A stretch of 5,118 nucleotides of DNA from JANMZR01 sp031383555. Its GTDB lineage: Bacteria > Bacteroidota > Bacteroidia > Cytophagales > Spirosomataceae. A program made the translations under genes and the position numbers. The stretch lies in assembly GCA_031383555.1 (NCBI GenBank), contig JANMZR010000227.1:1-5118 (forward strand), given 5' to 3'. Below are positions 1-5,118 of this stretch, in pieces (the first letter of the stretch is position 1; each line of letters opens with the position of its first letter). The notes beneath the pieces are model-generated. The model was given only the letters and a program-made list of their open reading frames with translations, was not told the DNA's origin and ran no database searches.

Positions 1-687
1 AGTGCTGTGCCAGAAGGCCTAGACTGGGATCTTTGGCAAGGGCCAGCTGCTTTGAGCAAATTCAGCAAAAACTATGTGCATTATAACTGGCATTGGCATT
101 GGAACTATGGCAATGGCGAAATTGGCAACCAAGGCATCCATGAATTGGATATGGCACTTTGGGGCATGGACTTGGGCTTTCCCGAGGAAATTTCATCATC
201 TGGTGGGCAATACCTTTGGGACGATTGCCGTGAAACCCCCGAAGTGCTTACTACTACTTTCAACTATCCAAAGCAGAAAAAACGCATAGAATTTGAGGTG
301 CGTCCTTGGATGGGTAATAAGGAAGATGGCTTGGATGTTGGCAATATTTTTTATGGTGAAAAAGGCTATATGGTTATTCCTAATTATGATACTTATAAAA
401 CGTTTTTGGGCAGAGAAAGAGAGCCTGGCCCAGCAGGTAAAAAAGGTGGAGACCATTATGAAAACTTCGTAAAAGCTGTTTTAGCACGTGATACGAAGCT
501 TCAAAATGGCCCAATTGAGCAAGGTCATTTGGCGGCTGGAATGGCACATTTAGCCAATATTTCGCATCGTTTAGGCCGAAAAGTAAACTTTGACCCTAAA
601 ACAGAGCGATTTATCAATGACAAAGAAGCCAACGCCATGCTGGGCAGAAAAGGCCGTGCAGCCTATATGATGCCTGAGATGGTTTAG
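1..687 (+). CDS. Gfo/Idh/MocA-family oxidoreductase, C-terminal part (5' end outside window)
   Basis: The frame is open from the first base to a TAG at 685-687, so the gene begins upstream; the internal GTG at position 7 is not taken as a start. The 228 visible residues are the C-terminal alpha/beta substrate-binding domain of an NAD(P)-dependent Gfo/Idh/MocA dehydrogenase. The segment GLDWDLWQGPA (visible residues 6-16) lines up with GLDFDRWLGPA of the second oxidoreductase at 4301, where it lies at about residue 213. About 200 residues, including the Rossmann domain, are therefore missing. The block around residues 36-55 (YGNGEIGNQGIHELDMALWG) matches the family motif that carries a conserved histidine, H47 here, in the GNQGIH subtype rather than the DWGAH subtype. 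The C-terminus (ending in YMMPEMV) looks natural, and an intrinsic terminator follows. Substrate cannot be told; sugars, polyols or their acids are usual for the family. Confidence 0.9.
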   Translation, partial: SAVPEGLDWDLWQGPAALSKFSKNYVHYNWHWHWNYGNGEIGNQGIHELDMALWGMDLGFPEEISSSGGQYLWDDCRETPEVLTTTFNYPKQKKRIEFEVRPWMGNKEDGLDVGNIFYGEKGYMVIPNYDTYKTFLGREREPGPAGKKGGDHYENFVKAVLARDTKLQNGPIEQGHLAAGMAHLANISHRLGRKVNFDPKTERFINDKEANAMLGRKGRAAYMMPEMV

Positions 688-714
688 GAATTAATTTTTT
701 TTATTTTTTTTGAG

Positions 715-745
715 AAACGTCAATCGGTTGGTTGGCGTTTTTTTT
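715..745 (+). terminator. Rho-independent terminator of the upstream oxidoreductase gene
   Basis: An 11-bp stem (715-725 with 730-740, including two G-T pairs) closes a 4-base GGTT loop and runs into an uninterrupted T tract at 738-745. It begins 28 bases after the stop codon of the oxidoreductase. It should end that transcript, and it separates the flank from the defence block. Confidence 0.85.
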
Positions 746-757
746 ATGCCTTAATGT

Positions 758-784
758 GGACAATTGTCCGCCGGTCAATTGTTT
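758..784. promoter_or_regulatory. Tandem palindromic operator-like sites
   Basis: GGACAATTGTCC at 758-769 is a perfect 12-bp palindrome. A second copy, GGTCAATTGTTT at 773-784, matches it at 9 of 12 positions with a 15-bp repeat period. Two adjacent dyads of this kind resemble operators of small HTH dimers such as controller proteins. They lie just upstream of a TAnnTTTG element and of the 81-aa gene. A related site lies upstream of the XRE gene (4172-4184). Binding by that regulator is inference. Confidence 0.45.
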
Positions 785-793
785 ACAAAAAAC

Positions 794-801
794 TAAATTT
801 G
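794..801 (+). promoter_or_regulatory. Possible Bacteroidota -7 promoter element for the 81-aa gene
   Basis: TAAATTTG is an exact match to the Bacteroidota -7 consensus TAnnTTTG, about 50 bases before the ATG at 853. No TTG element sits at the usual 19-21 bases upstream; the nearest, at 779-781, is 12 bases away and inside the second dyad. The promoter would therefore be weak or activator-dependent. In AT-rich DNA this 8-mer can also arise by chance. Confidence 0.3.
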
Positions 802-852
802 TATTCTTAAAAATTTACCATATGCTTAATATTCAATTTTAAAATAATAAAA

Positions 853-1098
853 ATGGAAATTGTAAATACTAGAGAATTAATTGAGAAGCTTATATTACTT
901 GACCCAGATGGCTTAGAAGTTTCAACCAGAATGGGTTATTTAACTACGACAAAAGCTGTTTACTATAAAAAAGGATTAATTTTTATTTTTAACATGGAAT
1001 TTGACTTTAGTTTTGAACTTGAAAATGGTATAAAAGGAGAAGATTTTACAAAAAAATATGAAAAATGGTTTTGGAAAATTGATCAAATAATAAGTTGA
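853..1098 (+). CDS. Small hypothetical protein, 81 aa
   Basis: A complete frame from ATG (853) to TGA (1096-1098), preceded by an A-rich leader without a Shine-Dalgarno sequence, as is normal in Bacteroidota. I do not recognise the family. The N-terminus (residues 3-20, with RELIEKLILLDPDG) looks like an amphipathic helix followed by the 'LDPD' turn common in small phage and accessory proteins. Residues 22-57 alternate hydrophobic and polar residues and suggest a beta-sheet. The C-terminal part (62-80) is a lysine- and aromatic-rich helix. No signal peptide, membrane segment or cysteine is present. It converges on mcrC with 32 bases between the stops, so it is not in the mcrBC transcript. Tandem palindromes upstream may link its control to the cassette regulator. 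It could be a passenger gene, a helper or an immunity-like factor; nothing in the sequence decides this. Confidence 0.65.
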   Translation: MEIVNTRELIEKLILLDPDGLEVSTRMGYLTTTKAVYYKKGLIFIFNMEFDFSFELENGIKGEDFTKKYEKWFWKIDQIIS

Positions 1099-1130
1099 AT
1101 TTGAATTAAATTCCAAAATAAAAATTTTAA

Positions 1131-2498
1131 CTAAAGAATTCTTCTTTCAATTTCATTAAGTTCCTTTGTCAACTGTCGCTTTGCTTCATTTATACTGTCT
1201 TTTTTTAATGGAATACCCATTACTAAAACCGTGTTCGTTACTTCGTTAATTCCGTTCTTATATTTTATTGTTTTCAATTCTAATTGGTCTGATGGATAAC
1301 AAAGGAACCCATATTTAAAGTCTGTCTTACTAAAAGAAGTATAAGCCATAATTTGGTGTAAATCATGTCTGTGGTCGTCTTTCAGCGTTTCGCTATTGTC
1401 GAACTTGTTGTAAAGGTTTGATTTATATTTGGCGTCTATGAATACCAATAGGTTTTCCTTTTGATAAATAGCGTCTGGTTCAATGTGTTTTAGTTCCCAA
1501 GAATAATGTTTTGAAGTTCTCGAGTGGAATTTGAAATTTGCAAATAGTTTTCCTCCTGTCTCTTTAGCAACTGCTTTGAAAATGTATTGAACGAATTTTT
1601 CAAAAACATCTGAGAAGTCTACTCTCCAAGCTGTGCTGTCAACCAAATTAAAATTTAGAATTTTATTAGCTTGTTCTTTACACGTCTTTACTGTTGGGCT
1701 GTCAGATGATTTGGTAACAATATTATTTGTGGCTTTGGGTTTATGATGATATAGCTTTTCTTCAATGAAACTAAGCTTTACCCGAATAGTGTTTTTTATT
1801 CTTTGCGGTGTGTTGGAAGAAAGTAACTCGTTCTTACAAATGTCAAAAACATATCTTACTGCCACATATTCGCTATGAAACTCACTTAAAATGTTTTTTC
1901 GGGTTGGAAACTTTAAACGATTTTCAATTTTGTATTCGTTGTTGATGTATTTGTTCCAATTGATTTGACCAGCAGGTTGACTGGATATTTTTTCGATATT
2001 GTCAAACTTACGCCAAGGTCTTGTAAGCAATGCTTCAAGAGAAGCAATGAATTTCACTGCTTCTAAATATAAGGGTGGTCGGAAGTTTTTACCAGAAGCA
2101 AGAGGTAAGCTGTCAATAACTTCCGGGCTTATTTCTGTTCCAAGCAAATTCAGAATTTCAATATAATCTTCAAAACGGTCACGACCAGTAAACCTTGGCA
2201 TTACAACAAAATCACCTATTTGCTTTCCTGTGTCAGATGCTCTTAGAGGAATAGTGCCAATGAAGCTGGAAGAACGAAATGTCAATGAGGTATTTTGGTC
2301 AGAGCCAATAATAAATGGCTGAACGCCTATGAACTTGAATTGCGATGAGTTATAGTCTATAAACTTTTGAAGGTACTGGCCTATAATTCTTTTATCAGCC
2401 GATTTAAACCATTTTTTTTGCAAAGCAATTCCACTTAACTGTCTTGATTGTTCAGTTAAGCAAGGCACTTCACAAAAAACATCTAATGGCTTGCTCAT
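1131..2498 (-). CDS. mcrC: McrC-type PD-(D/E)XK restriction nuclease subunit
   Basis: This 455-aa protein is the likely DNA-cleaving partner of the McrB GTPase encoded just upstream. The catalytic motif is visible: E340-P341-D342, then D355-A356-K357, inside HIEPD and FIDAKYK. The D-to-D spacing (13) and DxK match E. coli McrC, where D244, D257 and K259 are the active site. A following motif (D379, Q382, A385, Y386 in DLHQIMAY) is the usual Q-motif of this nuclease fold. The N-terminal about 290 residues would hold the McrB-contacting region; residues 80-104 (GTIPLRASDTGKQIGDFVVMPRF) form a conserved-looking block I associate with McrC-like partners. It is longer than E. coli McrC (348 aa). 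The ATG overlaps the mcrB stop (ATGA, 2495-2498), implying translational coupling and co-production. No methyltransferase is nearby, as expected for a modification-dependent (type IV) system. Family confidence is high; substrate specificity is unknown. Confidence 0.9.
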   Translation of the reverse strand: MSKPLDVFCEVPCLTEQSRQLSGIALQKKWFKSADKRIIGQYLQKFIDYNSSQFKFIGVQPFIIGSDQNTSLTFRSSSFIGTIPLRASDTGKQIGDFVVMPRFTGRDRFEDYIEILNLLGTEISPEVIDSLPLASGKNFRPPLYLEAVKFIASLEALLTRPWRKFDNIEKISSQPAGQINWNKYINNEYKIENRLKFPTRKNILSEFHSEYVAVRYVFDICKNELLSSNTPQRIKNTIRVKLSFIEEKLYHHKPKATNNIVTKSSDSPTVKTCKEQANKILNFNLVDSTAWRVDFSDVFEKFVQYIFKAVAKETGGKLFANFKFHSRTSKHYSWELKHIEPDAIYQKENLLVFIDAKYKSNLYNKFDNSETLKDDHRHDLHQIMAYTSFSKTDFKYGFLCYPSDQLELKTIKYKNGINEVTNTVLVMGIPLKKDSINEAKRQLTKELNEIERRIL

Positions 2499-3883
2499 TC
2501 AAAAAGTGATTTGTTTATTCGAATAGCGAAATAATTATTGAATTCTTCTTTGGCATTTCTAATCAACCCTTCTTGTAAATATTCTTTAATCAATGGGAAT
2601 ATTTCGTACTTGATACGATTTGTCATTTCTTCTTCGCTGTCTGCAATAAAATACCCTTGTCCAGGTTGCAGCGATAATTCATTGCTTGAGGCGTACCAAT
2701 CAAATATCTCTTGAATTCTTGCAAAATCCTCTTTGAAAAATTGGTTCGATTTTATTGCCTTTGGTTTTAATGTATACCAAGCAAATCGTCTACGCAATGC
2801 AAAGTCCACTACCGCCAAGCTTCTGTCAGCTGTATTCATAGTTGCGATTACAGAAAAATTATCTGGGAGTTTGTTAATCTTGAAACCAGGAGAAATTTCA
2901 ATTTCAACATTCGATTTGTCCATTTTGTGTTCAAACAAATAGAAAATGGGGCCTAAAACATTCGAAAGGTTTGCTCTATTAATTTCATCAATTATTAAAA
3001 GTACCTTTTCTTTATCATGTTCTTTTGCATACTTCAATGCTTCTGTGAAGCTTCCTAAATTTTCTTTATAGCTAAGTTCTTTGTTATTAAGGTCTGGTCG
3101 TATACCAAAAATAAAATCTGAAAAACTTGTCTCTGCGTGGAACTGGGTAAAAAATGTTTTGGCTTTAATTTTTTCTGCAACTTCTTTTGCTGTTCTAGTT
3201 TTCCCAGTCCCCGGAGGTCCTTGAAGTACAATATATTTTCTTTCGTTCAAAAGATTTTTTACTTCTTCTGCTTCATCAATTGTCTCTGCCTTAAGGAAAG
3301 GTTCCAAAGCTTCTGAAATAGCTTTTCTGTGGTCTTTGTTTGATGGCCATTCTCTAAGTTTTGCGTAACCAGCTACAAATGCAGCAATTGTTTTCTTTCC
3401 TTCTTCGCTGTCCGGGTCATCAACAATTTGGCAAGCCGGTAAAACTTTAGTATAAGTCTTTATTGTGTTTTTTATGTGTTGTAAATCTAGGCTGCCAGTG
3501 ATGGACTTTGGCAAACTTGTTTCTATGTCAGAAAAGTCCGATTTACAAAATCCCTTTTCGTTAATAAGTTTAGAAAATAGTCGTCTTAGTCCAGGATAGG
3601 TCGCAAGTTCATAGTCATTTTTAAAACCACTAGAACCAATACCCAAACAAACTAACCAAGGTAAGTCTTGGTCGTTTGGAAATATAGTTAATGAAAAGTC
3701 GTGGAATGGTCCCGAAGCTTCTTCTTCTGGATGAATAAAACCAAAATATGCTCCGTTGTCTTTTAAAGCTTCTTGTCCAGTGTTGTTTCGTTCAACGTAA
3801 GGTTTATTAAATTCGTTGTCAGTCTTGGCACCGAACTGTTCCGCTTTCTCTTTGATGAATTGTCTAATATTTTCTATGTTCAT
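2495..3883 (-). CDS. mcrB: McrB-type AAA+ GTPase, restriction motor and DNA-recognition subunit
   Basis: This 462-aa protein, close to the length of E. coli McrB (459 aa), has the hallmarks of the GTP-hydrolysing AAA+ subunit of McrBC. Walker A is GPPGTGKT (222-229). Walker B is LLIIDEINRAN (295-305, with D299 and E300). The McrB signature MNTADRS (349-355) takes the place of a G-protein NKxD-type motif, and FALRRRFAW (361-369) supplies the candidate arginine finger. By analogy it forms a hexamer that translocates DNA and activates McrC. Residues 1 to about 200 form a separate N-terminal domain that should read the modified DNA. I see no likeness to the E. coli McrB N-terminal (DUF3578-type) domain; the block at 58-101 (FSLTIFPNDQDLPWLVCLGIG, then YPGLRR) looks like a different domain found on other McrB-like ATPases. 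The start at ATG 3883 follows an A-rich leader. It lies 44 bases after the regulator stop, so one operon is likely. Confidence 0.92.
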   Translation of the reverse strand: MNIENIRQFIKEKAEQFGAKTDNEFNKPYVERNNTGQEALKDNGAYFGFIHPEEEASGPFHDFSLTIFPNDQDLPWLVCLGIGSSGFKNDYELATYPGLRRLFSKLINEKGFCKSDFSDIETSLPKSITGSLDLQHIKNTIKTYTKVLPACQIVDDPDSEEGKKTIAAFVAGYAKLREWPSNKDHRKAISEALEPFLKAETIDEAEEVKNLLNERKYIVLQGPPGTGKTRTAKEVAEKIKAKTFFTQFHAETSFSDFIFGIRPDLNNKELSYKENLGSFTEALKYAKEHDKEKVLLIIDEINRANLSNVLGPIFYLFEHKMDKSNVEIEISPGFKINKLPDNFSVIATMNTADRSLAVVDFALRRRFAWYTLKPKAIKSNQFFKEDFARIQEIFDWYASSNELSLQPGQGYFIADSEEEMTNRIKYEIFPLIKEYLQEGLIRNAKEEFNNYFAIRINKSLFE

Positions 3884-3927
3884 TTATTTTAAATATTTTT
3901 AAAATGTGGTAATTAAATGACTGGACT

Positions 3928-4134
3928 CTATTCATCAAAAAAGTCTATTATTTTGATTTCAAGAGCTTTTGAGATTTTCTCTAAAATTTCAATGGAGACA
4001 TTTCTTTCTCCCCTTTCGATAGTTGGAAGATAGGTTCTATCAATTTCAGCTAAGTTTGCAAGCTTTTCTTGAGAAAGTCCCTTGGATTTTCTAAGCTCTT
4101 TAATTTTTAAACCAACTTTTTGTTTTATATTCAT
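3928..4134 (-). CDS. XRE/Cro-type HTH regulator resembling restriction controller (C) proteins, 68 aa
   Basis: A single-domain helix-turn-helix protein. The scaffold helix SQEKLANLAE (21-30) and the recognition helix region IDRTYLPTIERGERN (31-45) match the DRTYxxxIERGERNxS pattern of C proteins, which time restriction-modification expression. The length is also typical of these dimeric regulators. The frame extends upstream to an ATG at 4215 (95 aa), but I choose ATG 4134. The family normally begins just before helix 1, the upstream residues are not HTH-like, and a TTG-N20-AAnnTTTG promoter-like element ends 5 bases before this ATG. The gene is first in a same-strand cluster with mcrB and mcrC, so it probably controls its own operon. 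An operator-like site lies at 4172-4184. Whether it activates or represses is not shown by the sequence; a plain XRE repressor is the alternative. Confidence 0.85.
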   Translation of the reverse strand: MNIKQKVGLKIKELRKSKGLSQEKLANLAEIDRTYLPTIERGERNVSIEILEKISKALEIKIIDFFDE

Positions 4135-4138
4135 TGTG

Positions 4139-4170
4139 ACAAAAGTTGTAAATTGTGGCCTATATTGCAA
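4139..4170 (-). promoter_or_regulatory. Candidate promoter of the regulator-mcrB-mcrC operon (leaderless)
   Basis: Read on the minus strand, TTG (4170-4168) is followed by 20 bases and then AACTTTTG (4147-4140). This matches the Bacteroidota pattern TTG-N19-21-TAnnTTTG with one mismatch at the first base of the -7 element. Transcription would begin about 4-7 bases beyond it, at or next to the ATG at 4134, giving a leaderless or nearly leaderless message, as reported for several C-protein genes. An inverted repeat ACAA-AAG-TTGT (4139-4149) overlaps the -7 element and could be an autoregulatory half-site. Confidence 0.45.
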
Positions 4171-4171
4171 C

Positions 4172-4184
4172 GGAGTATTGTCCG
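4172..4184. promoter_or_regulatory. Operator-like site upstream of the XRE regulator gene
   Basis: GGAGTATTGTCCG matches GGACAATTGTCCG at 758-770 in 11 of 13 positions. Within the 12-bp core, outer GGA and TCC arms are kept but the centre is less symmetric. It lies immediately upstream of the TTG element of the candidate operon promoter, where an activator or repressor could act. The link to the other copy rests on sequence likeness only. Confidence 0.35.
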
Positions 4185-4237
4185 GTTTTTTTACTTTGAA
4201 ATTGAAATAAACCATACTTTAAATGATCTAACCCTCA

Positions 4238-4280
4238 TTGATAATAGCTTGACTTATATTAAATTAGCTATCAATTTTTT
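4238..4280 (+). repeat. Imperfect inverted repeat with T run before the oxidoreductase gene
   Basis: TTGATA (4238-4243) pairs with TATCAA (4269-4274), and GCT (4247-4249) with AGC (4266-4268). This leaves a 3-base bulge and a 16-base AT-rich loop, followed by six T residues (4275-4280). It could be a weak terminator facing the + strand or a protein-binding dyad. The rest of 4216-4300 shows no exact TAnnTTTG element, so the promoter of the gene at 4301 is not identified. Confidence 0.3.
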
Positions 4281-4300
4281 ATAAACAACAGATTTTAACC

Positions 4301-5118
4301 ATGCAACGTCGCCAATTCCTCCAAAACACAACAAAAATATCCCTAGCCGCTGGTGCTTGGGCGGTTTCTCCTGAAATATTTGCCAAAGATTATACTCGAA
4401 AATCAGCCAATGAAAAGATTGTATTTGGAGCAATTGGGGTAAATGGTATGGGCAATGGTATTATGAATTTGGCCATCAATCAGCCCAATACAGAATGTGC
4501 CGCCATTTGCGATGTGGATGCCAACGTGGCCAATAAACGTGCTGAGGAGGTTTTTAAGAAAACAGGTAAGCGACCAATCGTTTTTAACGATTATCGTAAA
4601 ATGTTGGAAATGAAGGGTTTGGATGCTGTGAATATTGGTACACCTGATCATTGGCATTGCTTGCCCATGGTGGAAGCTTGCCAAGCGGGTAAGGATGTTT
4701 ATGTGGAAAAACCACTCGGCAACTCCATCGCTGAGTGCAATGTGATGGTGGAGGCCACCCGAAAATATGGGCGCATTGTACAAGTAGGTCAACAACAACG
4801 GAGTGGTGAGCATTGGCAGCAAGCCATTAAAATGATTCAGTCGGGTGGAATTGGAAAGTTGAGGAAAGTGAATGTTTGGGGTAATTTCAACTATGCTGTA
4901 GGCCAAAAAATGGTGACTAATGAAGCTGTTCCTGCAGGTTTAGATTTCGACCGTTGGTTAGGCCCTGCACCTTTGAGAACCTACAATAAAACTCGCCATC
5001 ATGGTTCTTGGCGCTTCTTTTGGGACTATGGCGGTGGCCTTATCACCGACTGGGGTGCTCATTTGATTGATGTGGCACTTTGGGCAAAAGACATAAAATT
5101 GGCTCCACTTTCAGCATC
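4301..5118 (+). CDS. Gfo/Idh/MocA-family oxidoreductase with Tat signal, N-terminal part (3' end outside window)
   Basis: The frame is open from ATG 4301 to the window end (272 codons and two bases) without a stop. ATG 4301 is preceded by an in-frame stop at 4265-4267, with no earlier start between. The protein begins with a twin-arginine signal: R3-R4-Q-F-L-Q, a hydrophobic stretch at about 13-22 and a likely cleavage near AKD (28-30), so export in folded form to the periplasm is expected. The NAD(P)-binding Rossmann domain shows GAIGVNGMG (43-51) with D71 and D73 after strand 2. The family EKP motif lies at 136-138, with TPDHWH at 114-119. The C-terminal domain starts near 195 and contains GGGLITDWGAHLID (244-257) with its conserved histidine (H253). 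It is a paralogue of the gene ending at 687. Substrate is unknown. Full length is probably about 430 aa, judging from the other copy. Confidence 0.93.
   Translation, partial: MQRRQFLQNTTKISLAAGAWAVSPEIFAKDYTRKSANEKIVFGAIGVNGMGNGIMNLAINQPNTECAAICDVDANVANKRAEEVFKKTGKRPIVFNDYRKMLEMKGLDAVNIGTPDHWHCLPMVEACQAGKDVYVEKPLGNSIAECNVMVEATRKYGRIVQVGQQQRSGEHWQQAIKMIQSGGIGKLRKVNVWGNFNYAVGQKMVTNEAVPAGLDFDRWLGPAPLRTYNKTRHHGSWRFFWDYGGGLITDWGAHLIDVALWAKDIKLAPLSA

Larger units (their letters stand above)
746..4300. other. Candidate horizontally acquired McrBC defence cassette (approximate bounds)
   Basis: This block holds the 81-aa gene, mcrC, mcrB and the XRE regulator between two same-strand paralogous oxidoreductase genes. 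Sample 60-base lines counted by hand give about 48% GC in each flanking gene (lines 121 and 4621) but about 33% inside the block (line 3001). No integrase, transposase, tRNA gene or clear terminal repeat is visible, so the mode of entry is unknown. The bounds are set by the terminator on the left and the oxidoreductase start on the right, and are soft. Confidence 0.5.

Noticed and set aside
74..456. Two short open frames (74-289 + and 196-456 -) inside the first oxidoreductase
   Set aside because: Both overlap the conserved C-terminal domain in other frames and have no motifs or context of their own.
1103..1113. GAATTAAATTC dyad between the convergent stops as a shared terminator
   Set aside because: The stem is five A/T-rich pairs with a one-base centre and no proper loop, so it cannot form a useful terminator hairpin.
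2733..2942. 69-codon + strand frame inside mcrB
   Set aside because: It lies antisense to the MNTADRS and arginine-finger region and is a by-product of that coding sequence.
758..4184. ATTGTCCG at 763-770 and 4177-4184 as attachment-site repeats bounding the island
   Set aside because: An 8-base identity between two intergenic regions of about 165 bases is expected by chance fairly often, no integrase is present, and a shared operator explains the pair better.
4135..4215. N-terminal extension of the XRE protein from ATG 4215
   Set aside because: The extra 27 residues do not look like an HTH protein and would cover the candidate promoter and operator. ATG 4134 fits family length.
4403..4906. 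Open frame of 167 codons on the minus strand
   Set aside because: It is antisense to the Tat oxidoreductase, whose + strand frame has clear Rossmann, EKP and DWGAH motifs. The translation shows no recognisable domain.
1..5118. CRISPR arrays, tRNA or rRNA genes, insertion sequences
   Set aside because: No regularly spaced repeats, cloverleaf-like segments, transposase motifs or terminal inverted repeats were seen.

Overview
The window is AT-rich DNA, most likely from a Bacteroidota (Cytophagia-like) chromosome. Supporting signs are the lack of Shine-Dalgarno sequences before the start codons, A-rich leaders, promoter-like elements of the TTG / TAnnTTTG type, and a Gfo/Idh/MocA-family oxidoreductase with a twin-arginine signal, a class that is expanded in that phylum. 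The assignment to phylum is inference; no species is recognisable.

Layout: (1) positions 1-687 (+) hold the C-terminal half of a Gfo/Idh/MocA-family oxidoreductase, followed by a strong intrinsic terminator (715-745). (2) Positions about 746-1098 hold a pair of palindromic operator-like sites, a TAnnTTTG element and a small 81-codon gene of unknown function (853-1098, +). (3) Positions 1131-4134 on the minus strand form a compact three-gene cassette, in transcription order: a 68-aa XRE/controller-like regulator, an McrB-type AAA+ GTPase (462 aa) and an McrC-type PD-(D/E)XK nuclease (455 aa). The last two overlap by ATGA. (4) Positions 4301-5118 (+) hold the N-terminal part of a second, paralogous Gfo/Idh/MocA oxidoreductase with a Tat signal, cut by the window end.

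The central block looks like a defence module lodged between two paralogous metabolic genes. By hand count, sample 60-base lines are about 48% GC in the two flanking genes and about 33% in the cassette. McrB is expected to recognise DNA through its N-terminal domain and hydrolyse GTP through its AAA+ domain; McrC carries the cleavage centre. The small regulator resembles the C (controller) proteins of restriction-modification systems. It has a promoter-like element that would give a nearly leaderless mRNA, and a related palindromic motif occurs both upstream of it and upstream of the 81-aa gene. The less ordinary aspects are the pairing of a controller-like protein with a methyltransferase-free McrBC system, the McrB N-terminal domain that does not look like that of E. 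coli McrB, and the shared operator-like motif that may tie the small orphan gene to the cassette.
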